DNA of 55,130 nucleotides, from NCBI GenBank assembly GCA_028293565.1, contig JAQGON010000143.1, positions 1 through 55,130 of the forward strand, in the 5' to 3' direction. How positions within the stretch are numbered: position 1 is the stretch's first letter; each line of letters starts with the position of its first letter. Positions 48,493 through 55,130 of this stretch are shown here, in pieces. The notes beneath the pieces were generated by a model that was not told the origin of the DNA, searched no databases, and saw only the letters and a program-made list of their open reading frames with translations. The stretch is from Verrucomicrobiota bacterium. Its GTDB lineage: Bacteria; Verrucomicrobiota; Verrucomicrobiia; Opitutales; Opitutaceae. The position numbers and the translations under genes are program-made.

Positions 48493-49308
48493 ATGAATTC
48501 ATCCGACTACCCAAACGAGTCGCTCCGGAAGAAACTGGTGATCGCGGGCATTCCGGAATCGGAGCACAGCATGGAATCGCTTGCGGCCAAGGTGCCGGAT
48601 TTCAACGCGCGGTCGTTTCAAGGCATCTCCGCCGACATGATGGCGGAACTGCTTTTGTATTTCATCGCCAAAGGCATCGTCACCCTTCCCGTCGCCAGCG
48701 ACAAGGCGCTGCTCGACATGCCGTGGGGCTCCCATGTGTGCCAGTTCTACAATGACAAAGCGGATCTCGTCAAAATGCTCGTGCCGTATTTCAAACAGGG
48801 GCTGGAAAGAAACGAAGCCTGCGTGTGGCTGGTGGGCGATTTGACGGTTGAAGAAGCGAAGAATGCGCTGGCGGCGGCGGTGCCCGACATCGAGCGTTAC
48901 ATGGCCAAGGGACAGATGCTGATCCGGCATTACACGGAGCTGTATACGAACCCGGACGGAACCGTGAAGCCGCCGGACCAGCTGAGCGACCAGTTCGCCG
49001 CGATGGAATCGACGGTGGGGCCCAAAGGCTTTGCGGGTCTTCGCGCTTCCGGGAGCGTCAGCTGGGTCGATAACGAGGAGAGCATGTCCCGGTTCATGGC
49101 TTACGAAACCAAGGTGAACTGTGCGATCCAGAATTCCCGCATCATGGCCGTCTGCACCTATCCGGCCCAAGCCGCCGCGATGTGCGGGTGCCGGGAACTC
49201 ATCCACAATCACGGCAAAATTTTCGTCCAGCGCGGCGAATGGGTGCACGACAAGTCCAAGGACGCGGAAAAGATCGAAGCTGTCTTCGCCTCGCTGGCCG
49301 CGGTATAG
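48493..49308 (+). CDS. MEDS-domain protein (second copy in window)
   Basis: A 271-residue protein. The MEDS domain runs from about residue 75 (WGSHVCQFYNDKADLVKMLV) to the C-terminal third, with NEACVWLVGDLT, an EES block before SRFMAYETKVN, and a closing AVCTYPAQA. Residues 1-60 are a separate, mostly helical part (RKKLVIAGIPESEHSMESLA). As at 6628 there is no kinase or HTH, so its partner is unseen. Start 48493 chosen over 48361, whose extra N-terminus looks like non-coding sequence. Cysteines in AAMCGCREL near 225-233 may be of interest for redox or metal sensing. Confidence 0.75.
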   Translation: MNSSDYPNESLRKKLVIAGIPESEHSMESLAAKVPDFNARSFQGISADMMAELLLYFIAKGIVTLPVASDKALLDMPWGSHVCQFYNDKADLVKMLVPYFKQGLERNEACVWLVGDLTVEEAKNALAAAVPDIERYMAKGQMLIRHYTELYTNPDGTVKPPDQLSDQFAAMESTVGPKGFAGLRASGSVSWVDNEESMSRFMAYETKVNCAIQNSRIMAVCTYPAQAAAMCGCRELIHNHGKIFVQRGEWVHDKSKDAEKIEAVFASLAAV

Positions 49309-49404
49309 TTGCCCCGCGTCGTTCTCCGCACAGCGCACCCCGAGCGGTGCACCTCAAAACGTCCTCGACGACGAAACACGGGCCGTGCTGCGTCTTGGTG
49401 TCCT

Positions 49405-49427
49405 CTTCGAGCGCTTCGCGGTTAAAT
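49405..49427 (+). repeat. Dispersed intergenic repeat, tail copy 4
   Basis: The stretch ttcgagcgcttcgcggttaa plus aat resembles 32621-32654. It lies between the MEDS gene and the tRNA gene; no palindrome A precedes it. Confidence 0.4.
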
Positions 49428-49533
49428 ATTCTGGAGCGAGGAAACGAGCCCTCCTTCGCCCGTTGGGCTTCGGCGTGGCAAACTTCGCATCGCGAAGTTT
49501 GGCCTGCCATCCGAAGCTGCTCGGAGCGAAGGA

Positions 49534-49608
49534 TGGTGCGGGCGGCGGGAGTCGAACCCGCTTCTCATGCTTGGGAAGCACACATAATAGCCGGTATACT
49601 ACGCCCGC
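49534..49608 (-). tRNA. tRNA-Gly (anticodon CCC)
   Basis: Read on the minus strand, GCGGGCG (acceptor) pairs with CGCCCGC; the anticodon loop is TTCCCAA between TGTGC and GCATG; and GCGGG-TTCGACT-CCCGC is the T arm. Anticodon CCC reads GGG (Gly). The gene encodes an A discriminator and 3' CCA (49534-49537 as tggt on plus). The D arm is short and AT-rich (GTATA...TATTA). Confidence 0.9.
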
Positions 49609-49782
49609 TCAAACAACCCGCCGAAGAAAAGTGGCTTTGCGGCGCGCCGCAATCCCCGAATAGGGGTTTCGGCCCAGGCCCACGGAGCCTTCGCGGAATT
49701 CACCGAACGCTTCTCGTCGGCTTGCTCCGGGACTTCCCTCCTTCGTGATCTCCGCGGCTCCTCCCTGACCTCCGGGCCCTCC

Positions 49783-50382
49783 TCAGAAATAACTCCTCCG
49801 CCCCTCCAGCGCGCTCTTGAGCGTCACCGAGTCGGCGTACAGCACGCCGCCGCCGCTCGGGAGGCCGAAGCCGATGCGGGTGATCTTCACGGTGCGACCG
49901 GTGGCACCGAGCTGCTGCGTGAGATAATGACACGTCGCCTCGCCCTCCACGTCGTTCGACAGCGCGAGGATCAGCTCCTGCACCGCCCCCGACTCCACCC
50001 GCGCCTCCAGCGACGCGATGTTAAGATCCGCCGGGCCGATCCCGTGGATCGGCGAAAGTTTTCCGTGCAACACGTGATACCCGCCCCGATACGCCGCGCT
50101 CCGCTCGATCGCGACGAGATCCGGCACGTGCTCCACGACGCACACCACCGACGCATCGCGGCGCTCGTCGGCACAGATGGCGCACAGCTCGCCCTCCGCG
50201 AGATTTCCACACCGCGAACAGCGCCGCACCGCCGCCGCCGCCTCCTCCAGCGCCGCCACCAGCGCCGGCAGACGCTCCGGCTTTTCGACGAGCAGATTCA
50301 GCGCAATCCGCTCAGACGACCGAAACCCGAGGCCGGGAAGCTGCTTTAGGTGCTTCTGCAACTTTTCAAACGCAGGAGTCAT
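49783..50382 (-). CDS. recR: Recombination mediator RecR
   Basis: A 199-residue RecR. N-terminal helix-hairpin-helix (LPGLGFRSSERIAL, 15-28), a C4 zinc finger (Cys55, Cys58, Cys67, Cys70), then the Toprim domain (VVCVVEHVPDLVAIE, LALSNDVEGEATCHYL) and the C-terminal closing GFGLPSGGGVLYAD. It acts with RecF/RecO in loading RecA at gaps. It follows the ybaB-family gene on the same strand, the usual pairing, although 241 bases separate them here instead of the usual few. Confidence 0.95.
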   Translation of the reverse strand: MTPAFEKLQKHLKQLPGLGFRSSERIALNLLVEKPERLPALVAALEEAAAAVRRCSRCGNLAEGELCAICADERRDASVVCVVEHVPDLVAIERSAAYRGGYHVLHGKLSPIHGIGPADLNIASLEARVESGAVQELILALSNDVEGEATCHYLTQQLGATGRTVKITRIGFGLPSGGGVLYADSVTLKSALEGRRSYF

Positions 50383-50623
50383 TCGATTTCGACGGGCGGA
50401 TTTCGGATTGCGGGAAAATCAGACGAGTTCCCAGTTCCCATCAACGGGATCTGGACGGCCCAAGTGAAGGCGCGGCGCCGGCTTGTTCAATCCGCAATCC
50501 TGGATTCCCAAGCCCGGCGCGCACGCCGACCGCTCAAGCGAATAATCTCCGGCAGCCCGCGTCCGGGCTTTTTCCGCACTCCGAAATCCGCCGTCCGAAA
50601 TCCAGGTCGACAGTCCGCGATGG
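50383..50623. repeat. Inverted-repeat filler between recR and ebfC
   Basis: Several copies of a short word occur in both orientations: atttcggattgcggg (50399 onward), caatccgcaatcctgg near 50490, and ctccgaaatccgccgtccgaaatccag near 50580. This appears to be a palindromic intergenic repeat that has separated two genes usually adjacent. No gene is seen. Confidence 0.5.
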
Positions 50624-50932
50624 TCAGAATCCGGTCGGAAGCTTGAACGCCGACGTCACCTTTTCCATCTCGGCGTCGTTGTAGGCCTTGGCCTGCTTCG
50701 CGGCATCCTGCATCGCGGCCAGCAGGGTGTCCGAGACGGTTTTCGGCCCTTCCTTCAGGAACTCGGGGTCGAGCGAAAGCGCGAGGAATTTTCCCGCGCC
50801 GTTCACCTTCAGCTTCACCGCGCCGCCGCCGCTGGTAATTTCGATTTCCTTGGCCTCGAGCTGCGCCTGGAGCGCCTCGATGCCACGCTGCATTTTCTGG
50901 GCTTGTTTGAGAAGGGTGCCGACGCCGGCCAT
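50624..50932 (-). CDS. YbaB/EbfC-family nucleoid-associated protein
   Basis: A 102-residue protein. N-terminal helix KQAQKMQRGIEALQAQLEAKE, then the beta part ITSGGGAVKLKVNGAGK and FLALSLDPEFLKEG, and a C-terminal helix AAMQDAAKQAKAYNDAEMEK. This is the YbaB fold, which binds DNA as a dimer. Typical neighbours dnaX (upstream) and recR (downstream) would fit; recR is present, dnaX is not in this window. Confidence 0.9.
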   Translation of the reverse strand: MAGVGTLLKQAQKMQRGIEALQAQLEAKEIEITSGGGAVKLKVNGAGKFLALSLDPEFLKEGPKTVSDTLLAAMQDAAKQAKAYNDAEMEKVTSAFKLPTGF

Positions 50933-50995
50933 GGTGGTGTGAGAGTTGAGGGTTTGCCTGCCGAGGAGTTGGAAGGTCAGAATTAGGTCGCGCCG

Positions 50996-51934
50996 CTAGG
51001 GCGACAAGAACTTTGCGTAGCCTTCGCGAAAGCTTGGAAACAGCGGCGCCCAGCCCAGCTCGCCCTTCAGCCGCGTATTCAGGATGATGCGGTCGGGCGT
51101 CACCGCCCGACGCCCACCCGCGGGAGCGCCGGAAAAGCGCGGCGGGGAAACCCCCAGCCGGGCGGCGAGCCAGGCCGCGACCTCCGCTTTCCGCGAGGGC
51201 TGGTCGTCGACGACGTTGTACACCTGGTGAAGCGCGTGGCGCTCAAGGCGCCGCCAGACAGGTTGCGAGCGGCCCGCTCCACCCTCAAGAGCCGCCCAGA
51301 TGGCGGAGCAGACATCGTCGCGATGGATGAGATTGAGAGGATGGTCCGGCCATCCCGAGACTTCGCCCGCGCGAACCTGCTCGACGAGGTGTGTCCGCCC
51401 GGGCCCATAGATTCCGGCCAGACGGAGAATGACCGGCCTCGGGCCCGGTTCATCTTGGGGCCGCCCCAAAATGAGCGCTTCGGTTTCGATCAACACCGCG
51501 GCGCGTTCGTCGCGCGGCGAAACCGGCGCCGATTCGTCCACGGCGACACCGCCGTCCTGCGGATAAACCGACGTGCTGCTGGTGTAAACCAGGGCGCACG
51601 CCGGGGATTTCGCGTCTCGCCATGCGAGCACGGATTTCATTCCCGCCAGGTAACTCCGCCGATAACCTTCCACGCCGCCGCCGCCCGAGCTCACGGCATC
51701 GAGCGCGAAATCGGCCGCCGGAACTTTTTCGTGCCAGGCGTCGGTGGCGAGATCGGCGACGACCGCCGTGACGCCCGAGCTCCGCAGCGCTTCGGCCGTG
51801 ACGGCGTTGCGGGTGAGTCCCGTGACGCGCAGGTCGCGAGCCAGCGCCTGCCGCGCGATTTCGCCGCCGATGTAACCGCAGCCAAAAACGACGAGGTGTT
51901 TTCCCGCAAAATTTCCTTGGGCTTCCGGCGGCAT
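50996..51934 (-). CDS. NAD-dependent epimerase/dehydratase-family protein (atypical SDR)
   Basis: A 312-residue protein. The nucleotide motif is VVFGCGYIGGEIA (15-27), a GxGxxG of the type found in the YeeZ-like atypical SDR group. YTSSTSVYP in the middle marks the Ser/Thr and Tyr region, followed by LRLAGIYGPGR and NLIHRDDVCSAI. It lacks the full YxxxK of classical epimerases. Substrate unknown; possibly nucleotide sugar or another NAD-linked metabolite. Divergent from the DJ-1 gene, with 18 bases between their starts. Confidence 0.8.
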   Translation of the reverse strand: MPPEAQGNFAGKHLVVFGCGYIGGEIARQALARDLRVTGLTRNAVTAEALRSSGVTAVVADLATDAWHEKVPAADFALDAVSSGGGGVEGYRRSYLAGMKSVLAWRDAKSPACALVYTSSTSVYPQDGGVAVDESAPVSPRDERAAVLIETEALILGRPQDEPGPRPVILRLAGIYGPGRTHLVEQVRAGEVSGWPDHPLNLIHRDDVCSAIWAALEGGAGRSQPVWRRLERHALHQVYNVVDDQPSRKAEVAAWLAARLGVSPPRFSGAPAGGRRAVTPDRIILNTRLKGELGWAPLFPSFREGYAKFLSP

Positions 51935-51952
51935 GCCTGCTCAACTCAGCTC

Positions 51953-52501
51953 ATGCCGACGGTCCTAGCAATCCTCGCGGAAGGGTTTGAGGAAATCGAA
52001 GCCGTGGCGCCGATCGATCTCCTGCGCCGCGCCGGCGCCGAGGTCACGGTCGCCGCACTCGGGGAAGGCATCCACGTCACCGGCCGGACCGGCCTCACGC
52101 TGCACGCCACCACGACACTGGCCGCCGTCGACGCCCTCCCGGGCCAGGCGTACGACTGCCTGTTTCTTCCCGGCGGCCCGGGCGTGAAGCACCTGCGCGC
52201 CGACCCGCGGGTCCGGGCGCGCGTGCTGGCCCAAAACACCTCGCGGGGCTGGATTGCCGCCCTCTGCGCGGCGCCCGCAGTGCTGCACGACGCGGGCTTG
52301 CTGCAGGGCCGCCGTTACACCGCGCATTTTTCGGTCGCGAACGAGCTGCCCAACATTCTTTCGAACGAACGCGTGGTCGAGGACGGCAACCTCCTCACTT
52401 CCCGCGGCGCCGGCACGGCCGTCGAGTTCGGCCTGTTCCTGGTGACGAAACTTTTCTCCGCCGAGAAATCCCGCGAGATCGCCCAGTCGATCTGCGTGTA
52501 G
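51953..52501 (+). CDS. DJ-1/PfpI-family protein
   Basis: A 182-residue protein of the DJ-1/PfpI (YajL-like) group. AEGFEEIEAV places Glu14 next to the active site, and Cys105 in AALCAAPAVL is the nucleophile elbow, preceded by FLPGGPG. It is the size of DJ-1-type proteins, which are linked to protection from oxidative damage or to glyoxalase/deglycase activity (disputed). The ATG at 51953 was chosen; the open frame upstream to 51227 crosses the divergent epimerase gene. Confidence 0.85.
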   Translation: MPTVLAILAEGFEEIEAVAPIDLLRRAGAEVTVAALGEGIHVTGRTGLTLHATTTLAAVDALPGQAYDCLFLPGGPGVKHLRADPRVRARVLAQNTSRGWIAALCAAPAVLHDAGLLQGRRYTAHFSVANELPNILSNERVVEDGNLLTSRGAGTAVEFGLFLVTKLFSAEKSREIAQSICV

Positions 52502-52966
52502 CGCGTCGGAGCCGCGAGCAGGGGCCAGGCACCGGGGCTCACCCGCCAGGAACCGCGCCGGCGGTGCCGCCTGCCCAGATCAGAATTCGACGTTGGAAGT
52601 TGAGCGTTAAAAGTTCGATGTTCGACCGCGGCGCGCCGCGCCGCCTCGCCTCCCTCCGACCGCGCTTGCCAACGAGCACCGTTCGCATTCGCCTCCTGTC
52701 ATTAGGGGTTTAACCCCAACGAACTACCCCGCGATGGCAACCCGACCATCTGCCCGCCTGTCCGGTCACTTCCCGCCGGAAGTGACGGGGCGAAGCCTTG
52801 GGCCTCGCGGAATGCGGGCGGTTGAAAGTCAAGGATTGAAAGTGGAAGGATCGAGCCGCCGATCGCTCGGTGCCGGACACGACCCCCGGAAGGCGATCGC
52901 TGATCACGACGGGCTTTCAACGTTCAACCTCCCGCTTTCAACCGGACCGTTCCGGTCCAACGCCCC
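52502..52966. other. 465-base gap with hairpins and repeat words
   Basis: No gene is visible. Contents seen: GGGGTTTAACCCC (52705-52717, near palindrome); GTCACTTCC (52765-52773) pairing exactly with GGAAGTGAC (52778-52786); and an inverted pair of ggttgaaagtcaaggattga (near 52819) against ctttcaacgttcaacctccc (near 52914), a common intergenic repeat type. A related word (gttggaagttgagcgttaaaa) is near 52591. No T-tract follows the hairpins. Confidence 0.5.
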
Positions 52967-54871
52967 ATGTGCGGCATAGCTGGCTTCGTCAGCACGCGTG
53001 ATTCTGCCGAGGCCCGCTTCATGGCGGTCGACCGGATGTGCGCGGAAATGGTTCACCGCGGACCGGACGATTCGGGAATCGAGGCGAGCGCGATCGCCAC
53101 GCTCGGAATGCGGCGGCTGGCGATCTTCGATCCGGCGCACGGACATCAGCCGATGAGGACCGCCGACGGCCGTTTCACCGTGGTCTTCAACGGCGCGATC
53201 TACAATTTCCGCGCGCTGCGATCGGAACTGGAAGGCGCGGGCCACCCGTTTCGGACGGAGTGCGACACCGAGGTCCTCCTCGCCACGTACGCGGAATGGG
53301 GCGAAGCCTGCCTGCCGCGCCTGCGCGGGATGTTCGCCTTCGCCGTGTGGGACGAGCGCGAGCAGACCCTGTTCGTCGCGCGCGATCCGTTTGGAATCAA
53401 ACCGCTGTACTACCGTCACGACGGCGCCCGGTTCGTGTTCGCGTCCGAGCTCAACGCGCTAACCCGCTCGGGCGCCTGCGACGGAGAGATCGATCCGCGA
53501 TCGGTGGCCGATTACCTCGGTTGGTTCGCCGTGCCGGCGCCGCGCACGATTTATCGCGGAGTGTTCAGCCTGCTGCCGGGCGAATGTGGGACATTCCACG
53601 CGGGACAGCTGACGCTGAAACGCCACTGGACGTTTCGCACGATCCCCGGCGGTGAAAAGATCGCTCCGACCCGCGTGGAATTTATCCACGAGCTGCGCGC
53701 GCGCCTCGACGACACGATCCGCGCCCACGTGCTGGCCGACGTGCCGGTCGGCGCGTTTCTCTCGGGCGGGCTCGATTCCGCCGTCGTGGTCGGACTCATG
53801 GCCCAGGCGGCCCCCGGCACGCTGCGCACGTTTTCGATCGGGTTCGGCGAGACGAGCTACACGGAGGCCGACGCCGCCGCGGCGACTGCCCGGCATTTCG
53901 GCACGCAGCATCACGCGAACATTCTCACCGGAAACCAGGTCAGCGCCGACATCGGCACGCTGATCGCCTCGATGGACCAGCCGACAGGCGACGGCATCAA
54001 CACGTATTACGCCAGCCAGGCGGCGCGCGCCGGCGGCGTCACGGTCGCGTTGTCCGGCCTTGGCGGCGACGAGCTTTTTGGCGGCTATCCCTCCTTCCGC
54101 GATCTGCCCAGGGTCGACTCGTGGCTGCGCGCCTGGCGCCTGCTGCCGGCCCTCGTGCAACGCGCGCTGCTCGCGCGGCTCCGCCGCGGCGGGACGCGCA
54201 GCCGCAAGCTCGGAGACTTTTTCGAGCACGCGACGAACCTCAACGAACTCGGCTCGCTCCAGCGCCGCGTTTTCTCCGAGGCGGGCCGCCGTGCGCTGCT
54301 CGCCCCGGACGCGCTCGACGTCCTCGGCTCAACGCCGCCGCATCATCCGGCGCTGCCCGACCTCGCAGGCGATCTCGCGGGCGCGGATGCGTTCGAAATT
54401 CTCAGCGCGTGGGAACTCCGGACCTACATGGCCGACGTGCTGCTGCGCGACAGCGACGTCATGAGCATGCGCCATTCGCTCGAGCTGCGCGTGCCGCTGG
54501 TCGACCGCCCGCTGGTCGAGTGGCTCTGGCGGCAGCCATCCGCGTTCAAGCACGACCCCCGCCGGCCCAAGGCGGCGCTGTTCGACGCCGTCCGCGACCT
54601 GATGCCTGCGGGATTGGAGAGGCGTCCGAAGAAAGGCTTCAGCCTGCCGTTCGCGGTCTGGATGCGCCGCGAACTGCGGCCGTTTCTCGAGTCGACGTTC
54701 AGCGATGCGAGCATCGACCGCAGCGGAGTGTTCGCGCGCGGGCCGGTGCAGCAGTTCTGGCGCCGGTTTCTCGACGGCAGCGATGCCCGCGAATGGTCGC
54801 GGGTCTGGTCGCTCGCGGTCCTGATCGCATTCGTGAACCGGCCGAAGGCACCGGATTTGAACAGAAGGTAA
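52967..54871 (+). CDS. asnB: Asparagine synthase (glutamine-hydrolysing), AsnB-type
   Basis: A 634-residue two-domain enzyme. Cys2 (MCGIAGF) is the glutaminase nucleophile, with HRGPDDSG, NGAIYNF and ECDTEVLL (29-105). The synthetase domain has the PP-loop SGGLDSAVV and LSGLGGDELFGGY. The stop codon lies inside a 36-base inverted-repeat arm (54855-54890), so the last residues (DLNRR) come from the repeat. Its place beside a probable glycosyltransferase suggests that it modifies a surface polysaccharide or peptide rather than making free Asn; that is inference. The start is fixed by Cys2. Confidence 0.9.
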   Translation: MCGIAGFVSTRDSAEARFMAVDRMCAEMVHRGPDDSGIEASAIATLGMRRLAIFDPAHGHQPMRTADGRFTVVFNGAIYNFRALRSELEGAGHPFRTECDTEVLLATYAEWGEACLPRLRGMFAFAVWDEREQTLFVARDPFGIKPLYYRHDGARFVFASELNALTRSGACDGEIDPRSVADYLGWFAVPAPRTIYRGVFSLLPGECGTFHAGQLTLKRHWTFRTIPGGEKIAPTRVEFIHELRARLDDTIRAHVLADVPVGAFLSGGLDSAVVVGLMAQAAPGTLRTFSIGFGETSYTEADAAAATARHFGTQHHANILTGNQVSADIGTLIASMDQPTGDGINTYYASQAARAGGVTVALSGLGGDELFGGYPSFRDLPRVDSWLRAWRLLPALVQRALLARLRRGGTRSRKLGDFFEHATNLNELGSLQRRVFSEAGRRALLAPDALDVLGSTPPHHPALPDLAGDLAGADAFEILSAWELRTYMADVLLRDSDVMSMRHSLELRVPLVDRPLVEWLWRQPSAFKHDPRRPKAALFDAVRDLMPAGLERRPKKGFSLPFAVWMRRELRPFLESTFSDASIDRSGVFARGPVQQFWRRFLDGSDAREWSRVWSLAVLIAFVNRPKAPDLNRR

Positions 54872-55030
54872 CCGAGGCAACGAAGCGCCGCTCGTGTGCG
54901 GGGCCCGGGTTGCGGGCAGAGCGTGATCCGGAGGAGGGTTTGGAAATCACAAAAACTTTGGACGCTGCATGCAAACCCGGACGCTATCGACGGACGGCGC
55001 TTCGTTACCTTGGTTGGCTTCTGTTCAAAT
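54855..55030. repeat. Inverted repeat, family E, overlapping the asnB stop
   Basis: Arms at 54855-54890 (starts ATTTGAACAGAAGGTAACCG) and 54995-55030 (ends GGCTTCTGTTCAAAT) are reverse complements at 32 of 36 positions. The asnB stop codon (54869-54871) is in the left arm. The sequence type (GAACAGAAGGTAAC) is one I recall from intergenic repeats in related genomes. The 104 bases between the arms show no feature. Confidence 0.75.
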
Positions 55031-55051
55031 GATCGGAAAAAAAGAAAGCAC

Positions 55052-55130
55052 ATGAAGATTCTCCTGCTGGCGCCGGAGCTCCTGACGACGGATAGCGGGA
55101 TTCCGCGCATCCTGCGGCTTTACCTGAAGG
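55052..55130 (+). CDS. Probable glycosyltransferase, N-terminus only
   Basis: The window ends inside this gene. The first 26 residues (starting MKILLLAPELLTTDSGIPRI) match the beginning of GT4-type glycosyltransferases, where a KILLLAPEL strand precedes a glycine-rich or SGI loop. The ATG at 55052 follows the family E repeat by 21 bases and has a purine-rich leader (aaaaaaagaaagcac). Assignment is tentative because only the first strand and loop are seen. Confidence 0.5.
   Translation, partial: MKILLLAPELLTTDSGIPRILRLYLK

Overview
The window looks like a piece of a high-GC chromosome from the Verrucomicrobiota, most probably the Opitutaceae. This is inference. It rests on high-GC coding throughout, two TonB-dependent receptors with an LSPF-x-V N-terminal motif, secreted beta-propeller enzymes, PKD/HAF-repeat and Ig-like surface proteins, few Shine-Dalgarno sequences, and intergenic DNA full of palindromic repeats. 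No rRNA gene, phage gene, transposase or CRISPR array was seen. There is one tRNA gene (Gly, CCC).

Layout. 0.2-1.5 kb: a Tat-exported glucose-fructose-oxidoreductase-like enzyme. 1.5-6.3 kb (minus strand): small stress-type proteins and a tightly packed run of alpha/beta hydrolase, phosphoribosyltransferase, erythromycin-esterase-like protein, second phosphoribosyltransferase and DUF6496 protein. 6.6-7.3 kb: a MEDS sensory protein. 7.8-14.4 kb: a probable sugar-acid catabolic region with an RraA-like protein, an MFS carrier, a GntR/LacI-hybrid regulator and a coupled plus-strand operon of NAL/DapA aldolase, 2-hydroxyacid dehydrogenase and enolase-superfamily dehydratase. 14.5-29.5 kb (minus strand): a polysaccharide-utilisation-like region with four secreted beta-propeller proteins, one TonB receptor, a kelch protein, an SDR, a TIM-barrel isomerase, a frameshifted HAF/PKD surface protein and an AraC regulator. 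29.7-32.3 kb: a cytidylate-kinase-like protein, a single-domain response regulator, a small secreted protein and a cupin. 32.7-44.6 kb: a TonB receptor, beta-phosphoglucomutase, MFS sugar carrier, GH65 phosphorylase and GH87-like beta-helix protein on the minus strand, with a divergent LacI regulator. 44.7-49.3 kb: a nucleotidyltransferase, a fifth beta-propeller protein, an Ig-like lipoprotein and a second MEDS protein. 49.5-55.1 kb: tRNA-Gly, recR, the ybaB/ebfC family gene, a nucleotide-sugar-epimerase-like SDR, a DJ-1/PfpI protein, asparagine synthase, and the first codons of a probable glycosyltransferase.

How the genes work together. The 32.7-44.6 kb block reads as a complete phosphorolytic pathway. 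An extracellular GH87-like alpha-1,3-glucanase would release oligosaccharides. The TonB receptor and MFS carrier would import them, GH65 would phosphorolyse the disaccharide to beta-glucose-1-phosphate plus glucose, and beta-phosphoglucomutase would make glucose-6-phosphate. Just outside this block, at 45.61-45.70 kb, the two outer 3' ends of such a locus appear again, in the same order and fused at a 3-4-base microhomology. I read this as the scar of a second, collapsed copy. The 14.5-28 kb block is a separate glycan system whose secreted enzymes belong to a poorly characterised beta-propeller family. Two of its transcription units share a 16-base upstream motif.

At least five families of intergenic inverted repeats occur, one of them present three times as a roughly 150-base palindrome. 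One repeat supplies the last codons and stop of the asparagine synthase gene. Functions were assigned by reading translated sequence; no database search was run.
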